Part shown: positions 19,356 through 28,922 of the stretch, piece after piece
Layout of the letters: every line of letters starts with the position of its first letter
Position numbering within the stretch: position 1 is the first letter of the stretch
Source: Rhizobium sp. NLR16a
Lineage (GTDB): Bacteria > Pseudomonadota > Alphaproteobacteria > Rhizobiales > Rhizobiaceae
Assembly (NCBI RefSeq): GCF_017948245.1
Contig: NZ_CP072865.1
Span: forward strand, 2,505,501 to 2,569,500
Length of the DNA: 64,000 nt
Direction: 5' to 3'
Notes under the pieces: model-generated
Told to the model about the DNA's origin: nothing
Database searches by the model: none
What the model saw: only the letters and a program-made list of their open reading frames with translations
Position numbers and translations under genes: made by a program

Positions 19356-19835
19356 TGGAAACGGCGAGACAGACCGGCGGATGCCAGTGCGGCGCGGTTC
19401 GCTATCGCGCGCTGGGCGAACTGGGTTATCCCCATATCTGCCATTGCCGCATGTGCCAGAAGGCAGCCGGCAATTATTTCCTGCCGCTCGCTGCGGCCAA
19501 GCGCGAGCGTTTCCAGCTGACGCGCGGCGAACCGAAGTGGTTCCGCTCCTCCGATCTCGTCCGGCGCGGCTTTTGCGGCGATTGCGGCACGCCGCTGTTT
19601 TACGATATTCCGGAAGCGGACTTCATCAACATCGCGCTCGGCTCGCTTGATGAGCCCGATAAGGTCAAGCCCGTGATGCAATCGAACACCGGGCGCAAGG
19701 TGTCGTGGTTCCACACACTCGACGGCCTGCCGGTGGAACCAGAGCCTGAAACGCCCGACCGCGAGGAGGCGATCGCGGCAAGTAACCATCAGCACCCGGA
19801 TCAGGACACTTCCCATTGGCCACTCGGAGAAACAC

Positions 19836-19846
<11 letters not shown>
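19355..19846 (+). CDS. GFA family zinc protein 2
   Basis: 163 residues from ATG 19355, which shares one base with the previous stop. It has the same cysteine pattern: GGCQCGAVRY, ICHCRMCQKAAG, GFCGDCGTPL. DNA around the CHCRMCQK motif is almost identical in all three copies, which argues for duplication. The C terminus shares the HQHPDQDTSHWP ending with its neighbours (QHPDHDT in the others). It overlaps gene 3 by 11 bp. The substrate is unknown. Confidence 0.85.
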
Positions 19847-21271
<1,425 letters not shown>

Positions 21272-21277
21272 TGATTT

Positions 21278-21407
21278 GGGGCAGCCCCTCACCTTAACCC
21301 TCTCCCCGCTCGCGGGGAGAGGGGACGTGCCCAGCGAGACGCTCCGGCATAAATCTTCTCCCCCGTCAGAACGGGGAGAAGGGGGCGGCAGCCGGATGAG
21401 GGGCAGC
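21278..21407. repeat. RIME-like palindromic repeat element
   Basis: Between pip and cimA. The outer arms GGGGCAGCCCCTCA and TGAGGGGCAGC face each other. Inside are two hairpins: CCTCTCCCCGCTCGCGGGGAGAGG and CTTCTCCCCCG...CGGGGAGAAGG. Such elements are typical of rhizobial intergenic spaces and may act as a terminator for pip. Confidence 0.7.
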
Positions 21408-21448
21408 ATCCGCAGTACAACAGCACCCGCTCGCCGGGAGGAAACGAC

Positions 21449-23062
21449 ATGAAAGAACGCATCTACCTGTTCGACACGACGCTTCGGGACGGGCAGCAGA
21501 CGCCCGGCATCGACTTTTCCGTCGAGGACAAGATTGCGATCGCCGACATGCTGGATGAGTTCGGCCTCGATTACGTCGAAGGTGGATATCCCGGCGCCAA
21601 TCCGACGGACACCGCCTTCTTCAGCGAGAAGCGCACGAGCCAGGCCACCTTCGTCGCCTTCGGCATGACGAAGCGGGCAGGCGTTTCGGTCTCCAACGAT
21701 CCAGGCATCGCCGGGCTGCTGCAGGCCAAAAGCGACGCTGTCTGTTTCGTCGCCAAGAGCTGGGACTATCATGTCGCGGTGGCGCTCGGCTGCACCAACG
21801 AGGAAAACCTCGAATGCATCGCCGAAAGCGTCAAGGCGGCGGTCGGCGCCGGCAAGGAGGCGATCGTCGACTGCGAACATTTCTTCGATGGCTTCAAGGC
21901 CAATCCGGCCTATGCGATCGCTTGCGCGAAGACGGCCTATGAAAACGGTGCACGCTGGATCGTGCTCTGCGACACCAATGGCGGAGCGCAGCCGCCGGAG
22001 GTCCGCGCCATCGTCGAAGCGGTGATCGCGTCAGGTGTTCCCGGCCGCTGTCTCGGCATTCACGCTCACAATGACACCGGCCAGGCGGTCGCCAATTCGC
22101 TTGCTGCCGTGGAAGCCGGCGTCCGGCAGATCCAGGGCACCTTGAACGGTATCGGCGAGCGCTGCGGCAACGCCAATCTGGTGACGCTGATCCCGACCCT
22201 GGCGCTGAAGAGTGCCTACAACAGCCGTTTCGAAACGGCGATCGACGAGGAACGGCTGCTCAACCTCACCCGGCTCTCGCACGCCTTCGATGAGTTGCTC
22301 AACCGCTCGCCGGATCACCAGATGCCTTATGTCGGCGCCTCCGCCTTCGCCACCAAGGCCGGCATCCATGCTTCCGCTCTGCTGAAAGATCCGCGCACTT
22401 ACGAACACGTGCCGCCGGAAAGCGTCGGCAATTTCCGCAAGGTCATGGTGTCGGACCAGGGCGGCAAGGCGAACTTCATCAATGCCCTCAAGCGGCGCGG
22501 CATTATCGTCGCCAAGGACGATCCGAAGCTCGATCTCCTGATCTCGATCGTCAAGGAACGTGAATCCATCGGCTATGCCTATGAGGGAGCGGATGCGAGC
22601 TTCGAGCTGCTGGCGCGCCGCACGCTCGGTACGATCCCGGAATTCTTCACCATCGAAGGCTTCCGGGTGATGATCGAGCGCCGCTTCGACAGTCTTGGCC
22701 GCGTGAAGATCGTTTCGGAGGCGGTGGTCAAGATCACCATCGACGGCCAGACGCTGATGTCGGTTGCCGATGCAGAAGGCCCGGTCAATGCGCTTGACCT
22801 CGCACTGCGCAAGGATTTCGGCAAGTATCAGCACGAAATCGACGATCTGGTGCTCGCCGATTTCAAAGTGCGCATCCTGAATGGCGGCACGGAGGCGATC
22901 ACCCGCGTGCTGATCGAATCCACCGACAGCGACGGCGTGCGCTGGTGGACGGTCGGCGTCTCGGAGAACATCATCGACGCGTCGTTCCAGGCGCTGATGG
23001 ACTCTGTTATCTACAAGCTGATGAAGAACCGGCAGTTGGCCGGCAGGATCGCGGCGGAATAA
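21449..23062 (+). CDS. cimA: (R)-citramalate synthase
   Basis: 537 residues. The HMGL-like TIM barrel has FDTTLRDGQQTPGIDFS at the N terminus and the metal-binding HAHNDTG at about 205-211, followed by the LeuA-type regulatory dimer domain at the C terminus. Length and sequence fit citramalate synthase rather than 2-isopropylmalate synthase. It condenses pyruvate and acetyl-CoA to citramalate for a threonine-independent route to isoleucine. GGGAGGAAACGAC is a strong ribosome binding site. Confidence 0.9.
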   Translation: MKERIYLFDTTLRDGQQTPGIDFSVEDKIAIADMLDEFGLDYVEGGYPGANPTDTAFFSEKRTSQATFVAFGMTKRAGVSVSNDPGIAGLLQAKSDAVCFVAKSWDYHVAVALGCTNEENLECIAESVKAAVGAGKEAIVDCEHFFDGFKANPAYAIACAKTAYENGARWIVLCDTNGGAQPPEVRAIVEAVIASGVPGRCLGIHAHNDTGQAVANSLAAVEAGVRQIQGTLNGIGERCGNANLVTLIPTLALKSAYNSRFETAIDEERLLNLTRLSHAFDELLNRSPDHQMPYVGASAFATKAGIHASALLKDPRTYEHVPPESVGNFRKVMVSDQGGKANFINALKRRGIIVAKDDPKLDLLISIVKERESIGYAYEGADASFELLARRTLGTIPEFFTIEGFRVMIERRFDSLGRVKIVSEAVVKITIDGQTLMSVADAEGPVNALDLALRKDFGKYQHEIDDLVLADFKVRILNGGTEAITRVLIESTDSDGVRWWTVGVSENIIDASFQALMDSVIYKLMKNRQLAGRIAAE

Positions 23063-23211
23063 TCCCATCCCGCCGGTTCGGCTAACCGCGGGCAAACGCC
23101 GCCAGTGTCTCGCCCCAGATCCATCGAGGGTCGGTTCAACGAAATGAATTGGCCTATTCACGGCGCTTAAGCTAGGCCGGATCAGAAGAAGAACAAAGAT
23201 GGAAACACCCG

Positions 23212-24129
23212 ATGTCGACCGATGCATCCGTTCCGTTAATCAAGAACGAAGACAGTCCGCGCGGTTTCGCCTTTGCGCTGACAGCCTATCTGCTCTGGGG
23301 CTTCCTGCCCTTCTACATGAAGGCGGTGGCGCATATTCCGCCGGCCGAAGTCATCGCCCACCGCATCGTCTGGTCGCTGCCGCTGGCCGGGATCGTGTTG
23401 GTTCTGCTCGGGCGAACAGCCGATATCCGCGCGGCACTGCGCTCGCCGCGCATGCTGGCGATGGGCGCGCTGACCGCGTCGTTGATCACCGTCAACTGGG
23501 GCACCTATGTCTGGGCGATCGGCGCCGGCCATTCGCTTGATGCAGCGCTTGGCTATTTCATCAATCCGCTGTTCAGCATTTTCCTCGGTGCGGTGCTGCT
23601 CAAGGAGAAGCTGCAGCCGCTGCAGATCGCAGCGATCGCGCTGGCGGCGCTTGCCGTCGCCATTCTCGCATTGGACAGCGGCGGCATTCCATGGGTAGCG
23701 GTGACGCTGGCGGTCAGCTGGGGTTTTTATGCCCTGCTCCGCAAGACGCTGCCGCTAGGGCCCAACCAGGGCTTCTTCCTCGAGGTTCTGATTCTCGGCG
23801 GGCCGGCGCTCGTCTACATCCTCTATCTCGAATATGGCAGCGGTCTTGGCCATTTTTACCGTACCGGCCTTGCCGACACGTCGTTGCTGCTCGGCTGCGG
23901 TGTCGTCACCGCCGTGCCGCTGATGATCTATGCCAACGGCGCCAAACTGCTGAAGCTCTCAACGATCGGCATCATGCAGTATATCGCGCCGACGATGATC
24001 TTCCTGATCGCCGTCTTCGCCTTTCACGAGCCGCTCGGCATGGCGCGCATGATCGCTTTCCCGCTGATCTGGGCGGGACTGTTCCTCTATAGCTGGTCGA
24101 TGCTGAAGGGAAGCCGAGGAAGGGAGTAG
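23212..24129 (+). CDS. rarD: EamA/RarD family transporter
   Basis: 305 residues with ten predicted membrane spans in two EamA repeats. RarD signatures are FALTAYLLWGFLPFYMKAV near the start, APTMIFLIAVFAFHEPLGMARMIAFPLIWAGL near the end, and NWGTYVWAIGAGH in the middle. It is a drug/metabolite superfamily permease of unknown substrate. It converges with the GATE-domain gene. Confidence 0.9.
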   Translation: MSTDASVPLIKNEDSPRGFAFALTAYLLWGFLPFYMKAVAHIPPAEVIAHRIVWSLPLAGIVLVLLGRTADIRAALRSPRMLAMGALTASLITVNWGTYVWAIGAGHSLDAALGYFINPLFSIFLGAVLLKEKLQPLQIAAIALAALAVAILALDSGGIPWVAVTLAVSWGFYALLRKTLPLGPNQGFFLEVLILGGPALVYILYLEYGSGLGHFYRTGLADTSLLLGCGVVTAVPLMIYANGAKLLKLSTIGIMQYIAPTMIFLIAVFAFHEPLGMARMIAFPLIWAGLFLYSWSMLKGSRGRE

Positions 24130-24162
24130 CCATCGCGCTTATCGCAAATCCGACCGCCTGGC

Positions 24163-25095
24163 TCAAAGCCAGGATAGCAGCGCTGTGCGGACGAGGATTC
24201 CGGCCAATGCGCTGAAGACGGCGACGCCTGCGACCGAGCGGAGCGCCGGCACCGAAGCGACTAGGATGGAGAGGCCGGGAAGGTCGAGAGGGTTTAGCAG
24301 AAATGCGGATCCGTGAATGATTTTCTCAGGCGGAAGGCTCAGTTGCTTGTGGGCGTCGATTAACAGCGTGACCGCTGCGCTCGATCCTGCCAGACACTTT
24401 GTGAGGATGAACAGGACATCCTGCTGCGAGGCGCCGAGCAGCTGAAGCAATGGCTGCGCAGCAGACGTGACGGCCGAAAGCGCGCCTGTGCTCTGGGTAA
24501 GCCTTACCAGAGCAAGTGAGATCACGAGCATCGGCAGGATCGCAGAAATGACGCCAATGGCATCCGCGCCGCCGCGATTGATCGCAGCCAGCAGATCATG
24601 CCTTGCGACGTCGCGGTCATCCGCCCTGTCGCAGGAACAGATCTTTCCGGGCAAGGAACGGCGTCCAACGATCCAACAGGCGAGAGTGGACGCAACGAGC
24701 GCTCCGCAAATGCCGTTTAAGATGATCAAACCCGGATCGACCCCGAGGCTTGCGAGCGGAAAACTGGCATTCGCCGGTGCGGCCGCAAGCACCGCGGCAA
24801 AGGCGGCGGCAATAAATTTCTCCGATCTTCCTTTGTGCACCATCAACGACAGGGCGGCGACAGGGGCAGCCGAACTGACGAGGCTGAGCTGGATGATTGC
24901 CAAGGCCCCGAAACCGTCCAGACCGAAAAGTCGGAAGAGCGGGCTGGCCTTGTCGGCGATCGATCGCAGTGCACTCACGCCCTCGAGGTAGCGCATCAGC
25001 GAAAACGTCACGATCATGAGCGGCAGAAAGGTGAATATCGCGATGTCGACGGCACTTCGTCCGGCATCCAAAATGGCGGTGATCAGAATTGTCAT
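24163..25095 (-). CDS. Nucleoside-recognition (GATE) domain membrane protein
   Basis: 310 residues, very hydrophobic, with two GATE-like halves (FLPLMIVTFSLMRYLEG; ILPMLVISLALVRLTQSTG) and the Asn/Pro-rich AAAPANASFPLASLGVDPG. A soluble hydrophilic insert with CSCDRADDRD lies in the middle. The domain occurs in spore-maturation and nucleoside or ion permease-like proteins; the function here is unknown. It lies 90 bp behind the alpha/beta hydrolase on the same strand and may be the third gene of the set that diverges from the LysR gene. Confidence 0.7.
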   Translation of the reverse strand: MTILITAILDAGRSAVDIAIFTFLPLMIVTFSLMRYLEGVSALRSIADKASPLFRLFGLDGFGALAIIQLSLVSSAAPVAALSLMVHKGRSEKFIAAAFAAVLAAAPANASFPLASLGVDPGLIILNGICGALVASTLACWIVGRRSLPGKICSCDRADDRDVARHDLLAAINRGGADAIGVISAILPMLVISLALVRLTQSTGALSAVTSAAQPLLQLLGASQQDVLFILTKCLAGSSAAVTLLIDAHKQLSLPPEKIIHGSAFLLNPLDLPGLSILVASVPALRSVAGVAVFSALAGILVRTALLSWL

Positions 25096-25185
25096 GGGAA
25101 CGACTGGATTGATGGCCGTGAACGCTGCCGGCTTGAGGGAGGACGAGGGCTCCGGATTCGCTACCGGAGCCCCGTCGTTCAGACT

Positions 25186-26193
25186 CTATTCCGGTTTGAA
25201 TGCTTCATCGAAGAAGCGGGCGATCTCGGAATAGGCCTGCATGCGGTGGCTCTCCATGAGAGCGAGATGCGTTGCCTCCCCGATTTCTACCCATCGCCTG
25301 TAGAAGGCGCCGGTCAGTTGCTCGAAATAGGCCCGAGCCAGGTCAAGCGGAACGTCGATGTCCCATTCGCCGTGCAACAGCAGCACCGGCGCGCGAATCT
25401 CGCTCGGCCGATAGTAGGGGTTTCCAGCTCTCCAATAGGTTCGGATGTCCTGGATCGGCCCATTGGTGGCTCGCAGTCTGCCTTGCTCCCTGTCGGCCTG
25501 CGACGTCTCCTCCGAGAGGGTCAATTCGGCCCAGAGGTCGAACCAGCCCTCGGGCACAAGACGTTCACGCGCGTATTCGGGTGCGGTGCCCAGCCAGCGC
25601 GCCAGGACCGCATGGACCGGAACAAGCCTGTAGGAGCCGAGGGCGCCACCCTGATCGATGGGGATGGGAACGTCACTCAGCCATTGCGGCGCGAGCAGCG
25701 CCAGCTTGACGACCTTGTCTGGGTTGCGCGCAGCGTATGCGCCGGCAACGGTACCGCCCCACGACATTGCGAAGACACTGACGGCCCTCAGGCCGCGAAG
25801 CCGGAGAACGAAATCGACAGCCGTTGCGAAATCGGCGACGCCGGTGTCGGTGGCGACAAGCGGCGGGTTGAGGTCGGGGTTCGCCTGCATTTCCGGCGGG
25901 CGGGTTGATTTTCCATAGCCCCGGACATCAACTGCAAAGACATCGAAGCCGCGAAGAGCGAGGAAGTCGATGAAGGACATCCCGTTGAAGGGTACGTCGT
26001 AGAGACTTCCGGACGAGAAGGTCGCCCCATGCACCATCACGATTGTTTTCTCCGCGAGAAAGTCCTCGTGGTCTTTCCTTCGCTTGTTGCGGAGATAGAG
26101 CTTGATGCCTTCGGTTCCGCTATCGATGTAATGCTCCTCAAATACGATCTCGCCGCGGTCAAAAGCTGAAGATGCAAGATTGTTCTTAGACAT
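25186..26193 (-). CDS. Alpha/beta hydrolase
   Basis: 335 residues from ATG 26193. The fold is shown by IVMVHGATFSSGSLYDVP (oxyanion region), AVDVRGYGKSTRP, nucleophile elbow AMSWGGTVAGAYA, the acid strand LLLHGEWDIDVPLD and the late His in EIGEATHLALMES. The substrate is unknown. Its first 8 bp overlap the end of the metallo-hydrolase gene, so the two are translated together. A longer in-frame extension exists but runs through the metallo-hydrolase gene and is rejected. Confidence 0.88.
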   Translation of the reverse strand: MSKNNLASSAFDRGEIVFEEHYIDSGTEGIKLYLRNKRRKDHEDFLAEKTIVMVHGATFSSGSLYDVPFNGMSFIDFLALRGFDVFAVDVRGYGKSTRPPEMQANPDLNPPLVATDTGVADFATAVDFVLRLRGLRAVSVFAMSWGGTVAGAYAARNPDKVVKLALLAPQWLSDVPIPIDQGGALGSYRLVPVHAVLARWLGTAPEYARERLVPEGWFDLWAELTLSEETSQADREQGRLRATNGPIQDIRTYWRAGNPYYRPSEIRAPVLLLHGEWDIDVPLDLARAYFEQLTGAFYRRWVEIGEATHLALMESHRMQAYSEIARFFDEAFKPE

Positions 26194-27079
26194 AGGACCA
26201 CCTGAATTTTTCGCCGTCGTGGGTGACATATCCGGCAGACGAACCGGGGAAATGGGTGGAGAAGTACAGGGCGCGATTATCGGCTGCGAGTTCGAGGATG
26301 CGGCGTCTCGACTGGGCAGCCTGATCCAGGAATTCGCAGAAGACCGTGTTGAGGTCGGGCCGCTCCACCTGGATCGGATGGTGTGTGACATCGCCCGCGA
26401 AGATTGCCGCTTCATTGTCCGCCTCGAGCAGAACGGACATATGGCCGATGCTGTGGCCAGGCGTCGGCAAGAAGGAAAATCGATCCAGGAAAGGACCGCC
26501 TGCGCCGTCGATGACATCGGCAAGCCCCGCCTCGATCACCGGCCGCACGCTGTCTTCATAGACGCCGGCACTCGGAATGTTGACGTCGTTGTGGCTCGCC
26601 GTCGACGCGTAATATTCCTGCTCGGCGCGCGGGAAGACGTAACGCGCATTTTTGAAAGTGGGGATCCATCTTCCGTCCTCGAGCACGGTATTCCAACCGG
26701 AATGATCAACGTGAAGATGGGTATTTATGACGAAGTCGACGTCTTCGGGCTCTACACCCGCCTGACGCAGCCTGTCGAGAAACGGAATGGTCTGATGGTG
26801 AAAGCCGGGATTGCGCGGCCTTTCCTTGTCGTTACCCGAACCAGTATCGATGAGGATGACGTGGTCGGGCGTAATGACAAGCCAGCTGTGAATGCTCACC
26901 ACAAGGGCATCGCGGCCCTCTTCCATATCGACGGCGGAAAGCCGCGGCTCGAGGGCCTTGATCTCTTCAGATCCGGCAGCCGGGTAGAGAAACGAGGGCG
27001 GGATGTTGTGCAGATACTGCTCCTGCACTTTTCTCACTGTCGCGCCGGCAATACGATATTCCTTTCCAAGATCGCTCAT
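26186..27079 (-). CDS. Metallo-beta-lactamase fold hydrolase
   Basis: 297 residues from ATG 27079, with AAGGAAGTTCC upstream. Zinc motif NTHLHVDHSGWN gives the HxHxDH signature, LPTPGHSIGHMSV holds the third His, IFAGDVTHHP the bridging Asp, and STHFPG a final His. The arrangement is like AHL-lactonase and methyl-parathion-hydrolase-type enzymes, but the substrate cannot be told from sequence. It is encoded divergently from the LysR gene (89-bp gap with two palindromes) and overlaps the alpha/beta hydrolase. Confidence 0.88.
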   Translation of the reverse strand: MSDLGKEYRIAGATVRKVQEQYLHNIPPSFLYPAAGSEEIKALEPRLSAVDMEEGRDALVVSIHSWLVITPDHVILIDTGSGNDKERPRNPGFHHQTIPFLDRLRQAGVEPEDVDFVINTHLHVDHSGWNTVLEDGRWIPTFKNARYVFPRAEQEYYASTASHNDVNIPSAGVYEDSVRPVIEAGLADVIDGAGGPFLDRFSFLPTPGHSIGHMSVLLEADNEAAIFAGDVTHHPIQVERPDLNTVFCEFLDQAAQSRRRILELAADNRALYFSTHFPGSSAGYVTHDGEKFRWSYV

Positions 27080-27111
27080 GGAACTTCCTTTCGAGTTGAA
27101 TTGGAACCGGG

Positions 27112-27123
27112 GACAGCGCTGTC
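27112..27123. promoter_or_regulatory. Perfect 12-bp palindrome in the LysR/metallo-hydrolase intergenic region
   Basis: GACAGCGCTGTC, perfectly symmetric, about 46 bp before the LysR start and 33 bp before the metallo-hydrolase start. Candidate binding site for the LysR-type regulator. Confidence 0.45.
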
Positions 27124-27128
27124 TGATG

Positions 27129-27143
27129 CCTATGGACAATAGG
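27129..27143. promoter_or_regulatory. Interrupted palindrome, candidate LysR box
   Basis: CCTAT-ggaca-ATAGG, 25 bp before the LysR start codon. LysR-type proteins typically bind short interrupted dyads between divergent genes; two dyads in 32 bp fit an autoregulatory and activation site pair. Confidence 0.45.
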
Positions 27144-27168
27144 GAAGATTCATGCAACGATCAAATCG

Positions 27169-28104
27169 ATGAACGAAATTGTCTCCATCGATCATTTCAA
27201 TTTGTGGTCTTTCGACCTCAACCTGCTCGTGGCTTTCGACGCGCTCATGAAGGAGCGGAGCGTTACGAAAGCTGCTGTTCGCCTGAAAATCCAGCAGCCT
27301 GCCATGAGCCACAATCTCGGCACGCTCCGTACATTGCTTCAGGACGAGCTGTTCGTGCGTGTCGGCCAGGTCATGCAGCCGACCCATCGGGCGCTGCGTT
27401 TCGCCGAAGCGGTGGAGCAGATACTCAGCCACACCCAGCAGGCGATCGTAACGCCTGCGACCTTTGAGCCAGGACAAGCCGAGCAGATATTCCGCATCGG
27501 CTTTTCCAGTGAGCTTGAGGTGCTGCTTGTGCCGCGTCTCGCCGCTGTGTTGAACGAGATAGCCCCCGGTATCAAAGTGCTTGCGCGAGCGGTCGACCCC
27601 GAGCTTGTCCACAAGCTTCTGGACGACAACATCATCGACCTCGGCGTCGGCTGCTATGATGACGGCAACAACAGACATCGGCGGAGCCTGCTGTTCGAGC
27701 AATCGCTAATGTGTTGCTACAATCCGAAGCTTCTCGATCTTCCCGAAATTTTGGATCGCGACAGCTATGTCGGGCTCAAGCATGCCCTGGTTTCACAGAA
27801 GGACGCCATCGAAGGATGCATCGATGATGCCTTGAAGCGGATCAACGTGCGACTCGACGTGTCGGTGGCTGCGCCGGAATTCCTGACCGTGCTTACCGCT
27901 GTCCTCGAAGCGCCCCTGATCGCGACCCTGCCGACCAGAATCGTGAAGCGGTATGCCGGCCTGTTCGGCTTGGCGATAGCCGAAGTTCCCCTCGATCTAG
28001 CGGTAAGCCCGATATCGATGGTCTGGTCGGCGGCAAGCGACAATGATCCCGCCAACCGATGGATGCGATCTCAGGTGACGGAGCTTGTTTCCGCCTATAG
28101 CTGA
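27169..28104 (+). CDS. LysR family transcriptional regulator
   Basis: 311 residues. The N-terminal winged helix (LNLLVAFDALMKERSVTKAAVRLKIQQPAMSHNLGTLRTLL) and the substrate-binding domain resemble the NodD/NahR branch of LysR proteins. It is divergent from the metallo-hydrolase/alpha-beta hydrolase/GATE genes, the standard layout for a LysR protein that controls its neighbours. The inducer is unknown. It is not a nod-gene context: no nod genes are seen. Confidence 0.9.
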   Translation: MNEIVSIDHFNLWSFDLNLLVAFDALMKERSVTKAAVRLKIQQPAMSHNLGTLRTLLQDELFVRVGQVMQPTHRALRFAEAVEQILSHTQQAIVTPATFEPGQAEQIFRIGFSSELEVLLVPRLAAVLNEIAPGIKVLARAVDPELVHKLLDDNIIDLGVGCYDDGNNRHRRSLLFEQSLMCCYNPKLLDLPEILDRDSYVGLKHALVSQKDAIEGCIDDALKRINVRLDVSVAAPEFLTVLTAVLEAPLIATLPTRIVKRYAGLFGLAIAEVPLDLAVSPISMVWSAASDNDPANRWMRSQVTELVSAYS

Positions 28105-28144
28105 ATAGAGATAGGCTGGTCAGTGCCAGGGGTTCCTACCCTGC

Positions 28145-28768
28145 CTACATTTTGGAGATCACTTCGTCCTCGCCCTCGCGATCGGCGGCGAGCTGGGCGG
28201 CCTGGGCCATGATTGCCGGAATGATGCCGGCGACGTCGTCGACGACGAGCGGCTGCACCCGATGAGCGGTGTGCAGGAAGCCTTCTTCCGTCATATGGCG
28301 CATCAGTTCCATCATCGGATCCCAGAAACCGTTGATATTGGCAAAGACCATCGGCTTTTCATGACGGCCAAGCTGCGCCCAGGTCATGATCTCGACGATC
28401 TCCTCCAGCGTGCCGATGCCGCCGGGCAAGGCGACGAAGGCATCGGAACGCTCGAACATCGTATGTTTGCGCGCGTGCATGTCAGGGGTTACAATAAGTT
28501 CGTTGAGCTGACCGAGCGAATGGCGAGTCGCTTCCATATCGATCAGAAATTCCGGGATGATACCCGTCACCTGACCGCCGCCTGAAAGCACCCCGCTCGC
28601 AACCGCGCCCATGATGCCTTTGGTACCTCCGCCGTAGATGAGGCGCAGGCCGTATTCGGCGATCTCTCTTCCGAGAGCACGCCCGGCCGCCATGTGGGAA
28701 GGATCGCGTCCCGGCCTTGAGCCGCAGTAAACGCAGATGGATCGAATCGGTACAGATTGTTCGGTCAT
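28145..28768 (-). CDS. LOG family (TIGR00730) Rossmann-fold protein
   Basis: 207 residues from ATG 28768 (MTEQSVPIRSICVYCGS); a TTG 12 bp upstream is an alternative. Family motifs are GGGTKGIMGAVASG and PGGIGTLEEIVEIMTW, matching the PGGxGTxxE signature of cytokinin riboside 5'-monophosphate phosphoribohydrolases. In bacteria many members are nucleotide hydrolases of uncertain substrate, so cytokinin production is possible but not shown. Confidence 0.88.
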   Translation of the reverse strand: MTEQSVPIRSICVYCGSRPGRDPSHMAAGRALGREIAEYGLRLIYGGGTKGIMGAVASGVLSGGGQVTGIIPEFLIDMEATRHSLGQLNELIVTPDMHARKHTMFERSDAFVALPGGIGTLEEIVEIMTWAQLGRHEKPMVFANINGFWDPMMELMRHMTEEGFLHTAHRVQPLVVDDVAGIIPAIMAQAAQLAADREGEDEVISKM

Positions 28769-28922
28769 AGGGCAAAACAACTATTCCATTTCAATGCAGT
28801 CAAGAAAATTGACTGAAAAGAAGCATGCCGAGCTTGCCAAATTGCGTTGAATGCTTGTGAAAAGCATCGGAAATCGCTAGCAATTTCGGTTACTACGGCA
28901 AATTGCCGCCTTGGGAGACATA

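Noticed and set aside
27169..28104. Calling the LysR gene nodD
   Set aside because: It is only distantly NodD-like, and no nod box or nod genes are present; neighbours are hydrolases.
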